Source of the DNA: Erythrobacter sp. SD-21
GTDB taxonomy: Bacteria > Pseudomonadota > Alphaproteobacteria > Sphingomonadales > Sphingomonadaceae
Reading direction: 5' to 3'
Length of the DNA: 64,000 nucleotides
Assembly: GCF_000181515.1 (NCBI RefSeq)
Contig: NZ_ABCG01000003.1
Coordinates: 248,001-312,000 of the forward strand
Below, piece by piece: positions 35,677-43,222 of this stretch. The position numbers and the translations under genes were made by a program. The notes under the pieces are model-generated. The model was not told the DNA's origin, did no database searches, and worked only from the letters and a program-made list of their open reading frames with translations. Numbering within the stretch: position 1 is the stretch's first letter; every line of letters begins with the position of its first letter.

Positions 35677-37341
35677 CTACGCCCCGAGCAGAAGCTCTTC
35701 CTGTTCCTTCCACGCCAGCGGCAGGTCGCTAAGACCCAACAACTTTTTAGCATCGAGATCGACGGGCTGTTTTCCGGTAACGATCGCCTCCACAATCTTA
35801 GGCGCAAGAAAATGCAGCCGCACAACGCGAGAGGCGTAGGAACTGGTTACCTGCTGCTCGCGCGCGAGCGCCGAGACCGTCAGCTTGCGGTCCAGCATCA
35901 TCTGCCACCACGTGCGAGCGCGATGGAGCAGCTTCAGTAGATGCTCCTGCGGCTCACCCTCGATCGACTTCGACAAGCCGCCCTGGATCAATCGAACAGC
36001 GCGACCGCTGCGCCGAAGGCTCGCCGCGACGGTGAGGGCTGGGTTGGTGGTGACTTGAGAAGTTGGGGCGATCGAGAGTAAGCTGCAAAGGCCCGTCGCA
36101 GATAGCTCTATCACCAATTGCGAGGGCCCGATGGTGATTTTCTCGATGCAAATTCGCGCTGCGGCTCGCTCACGCTTTTGCAGCCCGGTCGCCAAGCTCG
36201 CTGCGCGACCACCGAGAACTGCAACAGTGTCAGGTGCAAGCTCGACGCCAGCCTTCGCCAACAAGCCGAGCGGCTGTTCGACCTCCGTTGCTACGGCCTC
36301 GCACACGACCTTCTCCAGCTCGAGCGCCGGCACACGGAGCGTTCGCTGACCTTCCGCAGCTTTGCCATCGCTGCCCTTCCCGATGTAATAGCGGTTGCGG
36401 GTTTTTGCTTTAGTCGCATGGCTAGCGACAAGCGGATTGCCATCGCTGTCGAACGCCTTCCCAGCCAGCAGACTGGGCGAGCTTGCCGTACGCGCCTGCT
36501 GCTCGCCTTGGGTATTGGCTTCGAGTTGCGCCTGCACTCGATCCCACGTTTCGCGATCGACTATGGCGTCATGTTGGCCATCGTAGATATCGTCCTTGTG
36601 GCAGATTTTGCCCATGTAGATCGGGTTGGAGAGGATCTTGTAGATCTGACCTCGCGTAAACGGCATGCCGCCCAGCTTGCGGCCGGTGCCGGTCACGCGC
36701 TTGGGGACATGGATACCGTTGTCCGCCAATTGCGCTGTCAGCAGCCGGACGTTGCGGACCTTTAGATAGCGCTCGAAGATGCTGCGGATCAGCAGAGCGT
36801 GCTTCTCATCGGCCGCCAGCGTTCTGCCGTTGGCCTCATAGCCGAGCGGCACCACGCCGCCCATCCACATGCCCTTGGCCTTGGAGGCAGCGATCTTGTC
36901 GCGAATGCGCTCGGCGGTTACCTCGCGCTCGAACTGCGCAAAGGAGAGCAGCATGTTGAGGGTAAGTCGTCCCATGCTGGTGGTAGTGTTGAACGACTGC
37001 GTGACCGAAACAAAGCTGACCTCTGCCTTGTCCATCGCTTCAACCAGCTTTGCAAAGTCCAGCAGCGATCGCGTCAGCCGGTCGACTTTGTATACCACCA
37101 CGATGTCAATCATGCCTGCGTCGATATCTCCCAGCAGCCGCTGCAGCGCTGGCCGCTCCAGCGTTCCGCCCGAGATGCCGCCATCATCGTAGATTTCGGG
37201 AAGCTGCGACCAGCTTTCCGAGGCCTGGCTGAGGATATAGGCAGCGCAGGCTTCGCGCTGGGCATCGAGCGAGTTGAAGTTCTGCTCAAGCCCCTCCTCG
37301 CTCGACTTGCGGGTATAGATCGCGCAGCGGACCTTGTTCAT
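35677..37341 (-). CDS. Large serine recombinase (resolvase/invertase family)
   Basis: A 554-residue site-specific recombinase. The N-terminal resolvase domain starts CAIYTRKSSEEGLEQ (catalytic Ser near residue 13) and includes YKVDRLTRSLLDFAKLVEAM and LLSFAQFEREVTAERIRDK. The recombinase domain follows (PLGYEANGRTL; FTRGQIYKILSNPIYMG), then a long C-terminal region. The zinc-ribbon cysteines usual in such proteins are not obvious. The start at 37341 overlaps the DUF2924 stop by four bases; the open frame extends further only as a shadow of that gene. It is the last gene of a recurring three-gene cassette in alphaproteobacteria. Confidence 0.92.
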   Translation of the reverse strand: MNKVRCAIYTRKSSEEGLEQNFNSLDAQREACAAYILSQASESWSQLPEIYDDGGISGGTLERPALQRLLGDIDAGMIDIVVVYKVDRLTRSLLDFAKLVEAMDKAEVSFVSVTQSFNTTTSMGRLTLNMLLSFAQFEREVTAERIRDKIAASKAKGMWMGGVVPLGYEANGRTLAADEKHALLIRSIFERYLKVRNVRLLTAQLADNGIHVPKRVTGTGRKLGGMPFTRGQIYKILSNPIYMGKICHKDDIYDGQHDAIVDRETWDRVQAQLEANTQGEQQARTASSPSLLAGKAFDSDGNPLVASHATKAKTRNRYYIGKGSDGKAAEGQRTLRVPALELEKVVCEAVATEVEQPLGLLAKAGVELAPDTVAVLGGRAASLATGLQKRERAAARICIEKITIGPSQLVIELSATGLCSLLSIAPTSQVTTNPALTVAASLRRSGRAVRLIQGGLSKSIEGEPQEHLLKLLHRARTWWQMMLDRKLTVSALAREQQVTSSYASRVVRLHFLAPKIVEAIVTGKQPVDLDAKKLLGLSDLPLAWKEQEELLLGA

Positions 37342-37760
37342 GTAGCCCTCGCCTTCGTCTTCAAGCCGAAGAAGGCCGGACCCGACCAGCGCGTGCCGGT
37401 GATCGCGCGGGCCACTTCGCTCAAAGAGCGCCAATGCCGCTCGTTCCAGAAGATCTCGCCAGCCTCGCCGATCGCGATCACGTGGAGCTTGCCGCCGTAC
37501 TCGCGCGCAAGTCGCATGCCTGGACGGAGGTCCTGCGTAATCGTCTTCCCGCTCGCAGCCTGATCGAGCCGCTGCCGGATCTTGCGCGGCAGGCCGCGGC
37601 CGGACTTGGATTGTAGCTCATAGGCCACTGCCAGCCGCAGCATCTGCGCGCTGGCCTTCGGGAAGGACCGACCGGTGAGCTTCGCCCACCGGTTGCCGAG
37701 TGCGGGCTTGTCCATCGCTGCCAGAGCAGCCAGGTCGTCTGAAAACTCTGTCACGTTCAC
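37338..37760 (-). CDS. DUF2924 protein of recombinase cassette
   Basis: A 140-residue protein starting at GTG 37760 (VNVTEFSDDLAAL). LRLAVAYELQSKSGRG, LRPGMRLAREYGGKLHVI and EIFWNERHWRSLSEVARAITGTRWSGPAFFGL are typical of DUF2924, which sits before large serine recombinases in many alphaproteobacterial elements. The C-terminal half suggests DNA binding by a small basic domain. The function is unknown. It overlaps both neighbours by four bases. Confidence 0.88.
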   Translation of the reverse strand: MNVTEFSDDLAALAAMDKPALGNRWAKLTGRSFPKASAQMLRLAVAYELQSKSGRGLPRKIRQRLDQAASGKTITQDLRPGMRLAREYGGKLHVIAIGEAGEIFWNERHWRSLSEVARAITGTRWSGPAFFGLKTKARAT

Positions 37761-37990
37761 GCGCTCTTCGTGATGTGATAGCAGGAGACCTCGCCGCGCG
37801 TGTCTCGCTCGATCGTGTGCCCCTTCTTCTTCAGCCCGGTCATCGCTGCGCGGGCCGTATGCGGCAGCCAGCCGGTGGCCTTCACCATGTCGTCGAGCGT
37901 CGCGCCCTGCTTGCGTTTGAGCAGCGCGACGACCTTGTTGATCTTGGTCTCGCGCTTGGGGGCGGCGGCTGTGTCGGTCTGCTTCGTCAT
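37757..37990 (-). CDS. DUF3489 protein of recombinase cassette
   Basis: A 77-residue basic protein (start ATG 37990, MTKQTD) with a winged-helix-like core: KINKVVALLKRKQGATLDDMVKATGWLPHTARAAMTGLKKKGHTIERD. This is DUF3489, probably a small DNA-binding regulator. It is the first gene of the DUF3489-DUF2924-recombinase unit, overlapping DUF2924 by four bases. An upstream in-frame extension to 38062 lacks the conserved pattern. Confidence 0.86.
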   Translation of the reverse strand: MTKQTDTAAAPKRETKINKVVALLKRKQGATLDDMVKATGWLPHTARAAMTGLKKKGHTIERDTRGEVSCYHITKSA

Positions 37991-38219
37991 GGGTGGTTCT
38001 CCTGATCTCAAGCGGCACTTTGCCGCCTGCCACCACCCAAGGCCCCGGCTCGCATGCTGCACCGGGGCGGCAGCCCGCCTTCAGGGGCTGCGATTCACTG
38101 ACAGCACCAATGCTTGCTTTGCTCGCGAAGTCGAATGGAAAGTGGGGGGCTGTCCGCTGTCGGCTTTGCGCCCCCATGTCGGTCGTAGCCATCCGAAATC
38201 TTAGTTCCCGAAAACAGAC

Positions 38220-38250
38220 ATTCTCCAAGGCCATTCCGGCCAAGGAGAAT
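38220..38250 (+). promoter_or_regulatory. Inverted repeat covering the integrase ribosome-binding site
   Basis: ATTCTCC-AA-GGCC, loop ATTCC, GGCC-AA-GGAGAAT: two perfect stems broken by an AA/AA bulge. The right arm contains AAGGAG, the ribosome-binding site of the integrase start at 38255, so a folded transcript would hide it. Confidence 0.45.
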
Positions 38251-38254
38251 GACA

Positions 38255-38889
38255 ATGACTTACTCACAATTTGACCCGGCTTCGCAAAACCGAGTTCCTT
38301 GGAACTTCGGTGCCAAGATCGGACCCAAGCGTCCATTCAATCAGAAACAGATCTGGGCGATCCGATTCTTCCTTGATCGGGAAAAGCGCGTCCGCGACCG
38401 AGCGCTTTTCGATATCGCAATAGATAGCAAGCTGCGAGGCTGTGACCTCGTTGAGCTTAAGATCGGTGACTTGGTCAGCGGCCCAGAAATCAGAACTCGA
38501 GCAACGATCACGCAGCGAAAGACTGGTCGGCCCGTTCAATTCGAGATCGCGAAAAAGACTCAAGAGATAGCCTGTTTGCCTGGCTAGAACGTAGAGGTGG
38601 AGCCGTTGAGGACTATGTCTTCCCAAGCCGGATTGATGCCGCGCGCCATCTGAGCACCCGCCAATACGCCCGACTCGTTGATGAATGGGTCGCGGCGATT
38701 GGGCTGCGGCCTGAGGAGTATGGCACACATTCGCTCAGGAGAACCAAGGCCTCGATGATTTACAAAGCTACGGGCAATATCCGGGCGATCCAGATTCTGT
38801 TAGGACACTCGAAAATCGAGAACACCGTTCGATACCTTGGCGTCGATATTGAAGATGCTCTCACTCTCGCAGAGAAGACAGAAATTTGA
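38255..38889 (+). pseudogene. Tyrosine-family integrase, frameshifted
   Basis: A short phage-type integrase of about 210 codons in two frames. Frame one (38255 to about 38566) encodes PWNFGAKIGPKRPF, DSKLRGCDLVEL (first catalytic Arg) and KTGRPVQFEIAKKTQE, then reaches a stop at 38585. Frame two (from about 38569 to 38889) continues SLFAWLERRGG, YGTHSLRRTKASMIY (HxxR) and LLGHSKIENTVRYLG (His and Tyr nucleophile). Comparison with the remembered family pattern (TRQAVDDYL after the Gln) suggests a 2-bp insertion at 38567-38568. All catalytic residues survive, so the break is recent, a sequencing error, or programmed. Confidence 0.82.
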
Positions 38890-38957
38890 TCGATCGGGGC
38901 GCCAGTCTCAGTAAGGCTGGCGTCCATCTGGCGTAGTAATTGGATCTCGTCATATTT

Positions 38958-39899
38958 CTATCGATCTGGCGGCTTCCAGCCCCATGCCTCCGCCTGTCGA
39001 AAGGCTTCGGCGTTTTGGCTGGCGAGCATCTGGAAACGCGGCCGCAAGCTGGGCGGTATTGTCTGCGGGTTCGGAAACCGCTCGATGAACTCGGTGCGGA
39101 GCAACTCGCCATGTGCAGAGCCACGTGTCAGCATCGCGTGAACATCGGTCGGGTAATATTCGAGTAGCACTTCTGCGACGGCTATGGCTTCATCATAGCG
39201 GCCTTGGCTCATCAACCATTCGGTGACGGTGCTGGCTATGACCGCAATGCTCTCGCGCTTGGTCAACACGCCCAGATAGATGCCACTATCTACCTGCGCC
39301 TGTGTGACGCCCATCTGCTCGAAATATTCACTTTCGCGGGCGGGATGGCCTCCGCTCGTCGACTCGATGGCAATGCTGCGGCCATTGGTCGGATTGGTGT
39401 AGCGCATGAACACATGAAGCGGCGCGGTCGAGAGCGAAACATTCAGCCCCAGCCTCTCGGCCACGATAAGCTGCAAAATGGGCATCGAGACGCAGTTGCC
39501 TCGGCGGGTGTCGAGATAGGTGGTTAGAAGCTTGTTGCGCAGGTCACGGCCATAAGGGTCGTCGTGGTCATAGACGAACGGCCTATTATCATTCCATGCG
39601 CCTGCTTCGTAAATGACCTGTCGTGCCGCCTTGAGCTTGTCCACGTCGCTGCCGTTCGCCGCAATGCGTGTCGCAACACTCGCGAGCTGGTCAATCTCGG
39701 CGGTCACGGCTGCCTCGTCCAGTTCTGGTGCGATGATGTGGTCAAAGGTCAGTTTTGCCCGCTCGTAGCTCAACTCGCTATCGGGAGCGGCTAGAACGGC
39801 GCGGACGGTATCACCGGGGGACTGGGCAAAGCTTTGCGTGTTGCAAAAAGTGAATATTAAAAGCGCAATAAATGCTCTAGTCAAAAAGATTTTATTCAT
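38958..39899 (-). CDS. Exported SirB1/transglutaminase-core-like protein
   Basis: A 313-residue protein with a signal peptide (residues 1-25, ending SFAQ), a helical region, then a transglutaminase-like core: TRRGNCVSMPILQLIVAERLG (Cys136) and APLHVFMRYTN (His162), as in the SirB1/Transglut_core2 family, followed by TPR-like helices (YDEAIAVAEVLLEYYPTDVHAMLTRGSAHGEL). The Cys/His pair points to a cysteine peptidase or transglutaminase fold working outside the cytoplasm. It starts as ATGA on the upstream small gene, so the three genes to 40862 form one operon. The frame extends upstream to 40088 but without a signal peptide. Confidence 0.78.
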   Translation of the reverse strand: MNKIFLTRAFIALLIFTFCNTQSFAQSPGDTVRAVLAAPDSELSYERAKLTFDHIIAPELDEAAVTAEIDQLASVATRIAANGSDVDKLKAARQVIYEAGAWNDNRPFVYDHDDPYGRDLRNKLLTTYLDTRRGNCVSMPILQLIVAERLGLNVSLSTAPLHVFMRYTNPTNGRSIAIESTSGGHPARESEYFEQMGVTQAQVDSGIYLGVLTKRESIAVIASTVTEWLMSQGRYDEAIAVAEVLLEYYPTDVHAMLTRGSAHGELLRTEFIERFPNPQTIPPSLRPRFQMLASQNAEAFRQAEAWGWKPPDR

Positions 39900-40174
39900 G
39901 ACCCATCGTTTTTTTTCAAAAATAAGTCTGTCGTTTTTGAAAAAATGAAGCACAATATTAAGTTTATTGACACTACGGTTATTATGGCTGCCAATATTTC
40001 TCCAATTGCCTCCAAGCCTATCGCAGAATGCACTAATCCAATCAGTTCTGACAGAATTGAAAGGCAGAAATGATTGGTCAAAAGGCATTGATATTGCGCA
40101 TGTAATTCGTACGCAATAAATGCGTTCAAGGCTAATACAAAGCCTGCGTTAAGCATGAGCTTCATGGTTGTCAC
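39896..40174 (-). CDS. Small two-helix membrane protein, unknown
   Basis: A 92-residue protein (GTG 40174, or ATG 40165) with two hydrophobic segments (about residues 8-24 and 55-78) and a short basic tail (FLKKNDGS). No family is recognised. It begins four bases after the stop of the mini-RHS gene and its stop overlaps the start of the transglutaminase-like gene, so it is clearly in the same operon. The position suggests an immunity, anchoring or export helper role, which is only an inference. Local composition is AT-rich compared with the flanks. Confidence 0.6.
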   Translation of the reverse strand: MTTMKLMLNAGFVLALNAFIAYELHAQYQCLLTNHFCLSILSELIGLVHSAIGLEAIGEILAAIITVVSINLILCFIFSKTTDLFLKKNDGS

Positions 40175-40178
40175 CGAG

Positions 40179-40862
40179 CTAATATTTAGGCCCAGTCAGG
40201 GGAGGGGGCCGTAGCCTTTCGTCTAGCCCCGGACCTACTGTACCATCTGGGTTTCGATTAAGCCCCCGGAGCTGATGATTTAATTGTGATGGCGTGAAAA
40301 TTGGCCCCCTGATTGAAACTCCTCCAGCTCTTAGAACTGATGCAGCAGCACACGAGCAATTCGTCTCTCGCTCTGTATTGTCTTGAGGTAGAGTATCCCA
40401 TCGCTCTTTTGACCTTTGGGCAGCAGACTCCCTATCAAGGCCATCATCATTAGGCGCTCTGACAGTTATAACTCTATCGGGTTCCCGCCCCATTGCGGTT
40501 ACTGCTTCTTCATAAGTAGCAGTAACATTGGGTTGTGAGGGACTTGTGAGTTTGAGGTCAGAGCCTTCTCCCCCAGGCCACTGGTTAACGAGTATTTGCT
40601 CAGGTTGACCGTTTTCACTTATTAGCACGTGGCCTACTTCATTCTTATATTCGCCTGTAGGTAGCCAAATGTGAACATCTACATCTCTCTCGCCAGTTGG
40701 GTCGACGTTATTAATGGGGTCGTTCCCGACATAGGCATAGAGGTTGATGTCATCCTCATATCCGATGGGGTCGGTCTGTAGGTAACGCGCCTGTGCTGGC
40801 GAGGCGGTGACGGCCGCTAGAGCGATAGCAGCTGCTGCGGTTGTGAAAATCGGCTTTTGCAA
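40179..40862 (-). CDS. Secreted mini-RHS protein with cysteine-protease-like C-terminal domain
   Basis: A 227-residue protein. A clean signal peptide (residues 1-25, ASPAQA) is followed at once by the terminal motif of RHS core domains: RYLQTDPIGYEDDINLYAY and VGNDPINNVDPTGE (residues 26-58). RHS proteins normally carry over a thousand residues of shell before this motif; here all of that is absent. The variable C-terminal part (60-227) has GHVLI (His78) and NCSCAAASVLRAGG (Cys169), a His-before-Cys layout seen in permuted papain-like folds. The start is TTG 40862 with GGGAGG upstream. It could be a secreted effector or a small envelope protein. Confidence 0.7.
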   Translation of the reverse strand: MQKPIFTTAAAAIALAAVTASPAQARYLQTDPIGYEDDINLYAYVGNDPINNVDPTGERDVDVHIWLPTGEYKNEVGHVLISENGQPEQILVNQWPGGEGSDLKLTSPSQPNVTATYEEAVTAMGREPDRVITVRAPNDDGLDRESAAQRSKERWDTLPQDNTERETNCSCAAASVLRAGGVSIRGPIFTPSQLNHQLRGLNRNPDGTVGPGLDERLRPPPLTGPKY

Positions 40863-41153
40863 GACACGCCTCCCCTGATATTGCGAAGAGGTCTAACACA
40901 TTGGCAAGTAAAAGCCATTGCGAATATTGTTGGGCGTGCCGCCGCCTCCCCTCGCCGTGGATATCTGCCGAACGATTTGCGCATAGACGAAATCTACGGA
41001 TTTAGTTCCTTGTCGGAATGGCGGCTCCGCTTTGGCGGAAGTTCAAAAGCGGACTGACCGCAATCGGCCCATTTCCGGACGCAGTTGGGCTCTTGGTGAC
41101 AACGGCTGTTTTAAGGTTCGCACCGAAGCGGCCGGAACGGCGGCAATTGGGTG
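40863..41153. other. Gap between mini-RHS gene and IS element
   Basis: No convincing gene. It holds the ribosome-binding site and presumably the promoter of the mini-RHS operon (near 40863-40880). At its far end lie AAAGCGGAC and AATCGG sequences (41045-41065) that resemble the left half of the dispersed repeat interrupted by the IS element. Confidence 0.4.
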
Positions 41154-42683
41154 TATTGTGTTGAAAAAGTCGCCGCTGGCTGCGTTGGTTTAGCGTTCTG
41201 GATCGAGGGCGAGCGAGGCCGTTGCCTCTCTCAGGCGGCGGCGAGGCCTGGCATGGGCCGCATCTTGGCCAGTTTCCGGAGGTTCTGGGCGGCGGCGGCG
41301 AGGTGGAACTCGTCTTTTGCTCCGTTGGGACCGCGCAGACGCAGGCGGTCCAGCTTCAGGATCCGCTTGAGGTGCGCAAAGAGCATCTCGACCTTCTTTC
41401 GCTGGCGGCGTGAGACGAGATAGGCGTCGCTTTTGGAGATATCGCGTGCCAGGTCGCGTGCGCCTTCGTGAACCGAGCGCATGATTTTGCGGGTCGCCGT
41501 GCGGGGTGCGCAATGCTGCTTGAGATTGCATGCCTGACAGTCCTTTTGGCTCGCACGGTAGCGGATGAAGCCATCGGCATTGGCCAGCGGCCGCGGTGTC
41601 TTGAAGTTGCGGTTGGATGGTCTCAGCCGCTTGCCGCCAGGGCAGCGGTAGCTGTCGTCCTGGGGGTCATAGGCAAAGTCTGACCGCGCGAAGGTGTCGT
41701 CGCTACGGGCAGACTTATCGAACACGGGGATGTGGGGCTCGATGCCCTTGTCCTCGACCAGCCATGCAAGGTTCGGCGCCGAGCCATAAGCTGTGTCGGC
41801 TACAAGCCGCTCGGGCCGCAGGCCGAAGCGTTCCTGCGTTCGCTCGATCATCCGGCGCTGCGCAGTGACCTCGGCCTGCCGGACCGATGTCGTCGCCTCT
41901 ACATCGACGATCACCGCGTGATCGAGGTCGATCAGATAGTTGGTGGAGTAGGAGTAGAAAGCCGCCTCGCGCGTTGCCGCAGTCCAGCGCGCAGCTGGAT
42001 CGGTGAGGTTGATCCGCTTCGGCTCGACAGGCGTGGCTCCGCCGAAGGCAGCATCATCGAGGACCTCAAGATACTCAGCGACCGCACGACCGGCAGCTTC
42101 GGTCGGGAGCCCTTCATCTCCCGGTACCGAACGCTGGCGGTGGACATCGGCGCGGATCAGACTCGCATCGACCGCGAAGCCTTCTGCCCCCACCAGTCCT
42201 TCTCTCATGCAGCGCTCGACGGTCATCTCGAACAGCTTGCGCAGCAGATCGCTGTCACGGAACCGGCCGTGTCGGTTCTTCGAGAAGGTCGAGTGATCGG
42301 GCACCGCGCCGTCGAGATCGAGCCGGCAGAACCAGCGATAGGCGAGATTGAGGTGCACCTCCTCGCACAAGCGGCGCTCCGAGCGTATGCCCATGCAATA
42401 GCCAATGATGAGCATCCGGATCATCAGTTCGGGATCAACCGAAGGCCGCCCGGTCGAGCTGTAGAACGGCTTCAGGTGCTCTCGGATATCCGTAAGATCG
42501 ACGAACCGGTCAACCGAGCGCAGCAGGTGATCCTGCGGCACATGATCCTCAATGCGGAAGCTGTAGAACAGCGGCTCCTGCATCACCGTCCGCTCACCCA
42601 TCATCAGTCCGTCTCCGCGTGGTTGCAGAAACACTGAATCAATAGTTTAGTCCCGAAGCAAGGGGGAGTTTTTCAACAGAATA
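41154..42683 (-). mobile_element. IS1182-like insertion sequence with 5-bp target duplication
   Basis: A 1530-bp element whose ends are imperfect inverted repeats: 41154-41171 and the complement of 42666-42683 match at 16 of 18 positions (TATT[G/C]TGTTGAAAAA[G/C]TC). It is flanked by the perfect direct repeat GGGTG (41149-41153 and 42684-42688), as left by transposition. One transposase fills it. Removing the element and one GGGTG rebuilds GGGTGGATAGCGGACG, a motif shared with the dispersed repeats nearby. Confidence 0.85.
41231..42634 (-). CDS. IS1182-family DDE transposase
   Basis: A 467-residue transposase. The N-terminal half carries RPSVDPELMIRMLIIGYCMGIRSERRLCEEV and the DHSTFSKNR motif. 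The catalytic core has AVDASLIRADVH (first Asp), VADTAYGSAPNLAWL (second Asp) and, near the C-terminus, RRQRKKVEMLFAHLKRIL, which supplies the final Glu. A cysteine-rich stretch (DCQACNLKQHC) typical of the family lies before the last motif. No frameshift is seen, so the element could be active. Confidence 0.93.
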   Translation of the reverse strand: MFLQPRGDGLMMGERTVMQEPLFYSFRIEDHVPQDHLLRSVDRFVDLTDIREHLKPFYSSTGRPSVDPELMIRMLIIGYCMGIRSERRLCEEVHLNLAYRWFCRLDLDGAVPDHSTFSKNRHGRFRDSDLLRKLFEMTVERCMREGLVGAEGFAVDASLIRADVHRQRSVPGDEGLPTEAAGRAVAEYLEVLDDAAFGGATPVEPKRINLTDPAARWTAATREAAFYSYSTNYLIDLDHAVIVDVEATTSVRQAEVTAQRRMIERTQERFGLRPERLVADTAYGSAPNLAWLVEDKGIEPHIPVFDKSARSDDTFARSDFAYDPQDDSYRCPGGKRLRPSNRNFKTPRPLANADGFIRYRASQKDCQACNLKQHCAPRTATRKIMRSVHEGARDLARDISKSDAYLVSRRQRKKVEMLFAHLKRILKLDRLRLRGPNGAKDEFHLAAAAQNLRKLAKMRPMPGLAAA

Positions 42684-42704
42684 GGGTGGATAGCGGACGC
42701 CTAT

Positions 42705-42947
42705 CTAATTTGAGCTTTTGGTCATCAAATTCTTACCGCGTCGTTCGATTGCGCGGCGAGCAAAGCCCCACCAGATCGCATTATAGGCTGCGCCTGAATA
42801 AAGGGCCACATCATCAGTCAGGAATGGAATGGCCGGTAGCGTTAGAAGTTTGGCGTAGACCGCACAGCCGACCGCAAACCAGATAGCGCCGACTATGGAA
42901 ACAAGCCGACGATGCCGATCAATAAGACGGATGAATTGATCGATCAC
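42705..42947 (-). CDS. Small membrane protein, unknown
   Basis: An 80-residue protein with one clear hydrophobic segment (about residues 16-36, VSIVGAIWFAVGCAVYAKLL) and a weaker second one (about 45-62), ending in a basic tail. No family is recognised. It lies just outside the IS element and may be an old local gene; the evidence is only the open frame and its plausible membrane pattern. Confidence 0.4.
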   Translation of the reverse strand: MIDQFIRLIDRHRRLVSIVGAIWFAVGCAVYAKLLTLPAIPFLTDDVALYSGAAYNAIWWGFARRAIERRGKNLMTKSSN

Positions 42948-43003
42948 TGGATGTCTTCTCGAAGCTTACTTAGTTTGAATAACTTGGCATCATTCCGTTG
43001 GGT

Positions 43004-43090
43004 CGGCAATCGGGTCATTAGCTGCTGGTCCGCTCCTGGCACATCGCTAGCTCGCTAATTCAGACGTAGAAGGGGTGGATTGCGGACGCT
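43004..43090. repeat. Dispersed intergenic repeat, copy A
   Basis: It begins CGGCAATCGGGTCATTAGCTG, continues GGTCCGCTCCTGGCACAT and CTAGCTCG, and ends GGGGTGGATTGCGGACG. The same order of blocks occurs at 46028-46116. The GTCCGC and GCGGAC blocks are complementary, so the unit can fold. Confidence 0.7.
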
Positions 43091-43222
43091 TGATCAAGCT
43101 TGATAGTGAACTGGGTTTGGACCCCACCAGACCTCACTAGCGGGACCAAGTCTTTTCGTGGAACCGAGGCGGCTCCTGATCGCCATCTATTCGCTTCTTT
43201 CGAAAAATGTGATCACTGGCGA

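Noticed and set aside
40857..41057. A 66-codon plus-strand frame between the mini-RHS gene and the IS
   Set aside because: It overlaps the mini-RHS start region, and its end runs into repeat-like AGCGGAC sequence; nothing recognisable.
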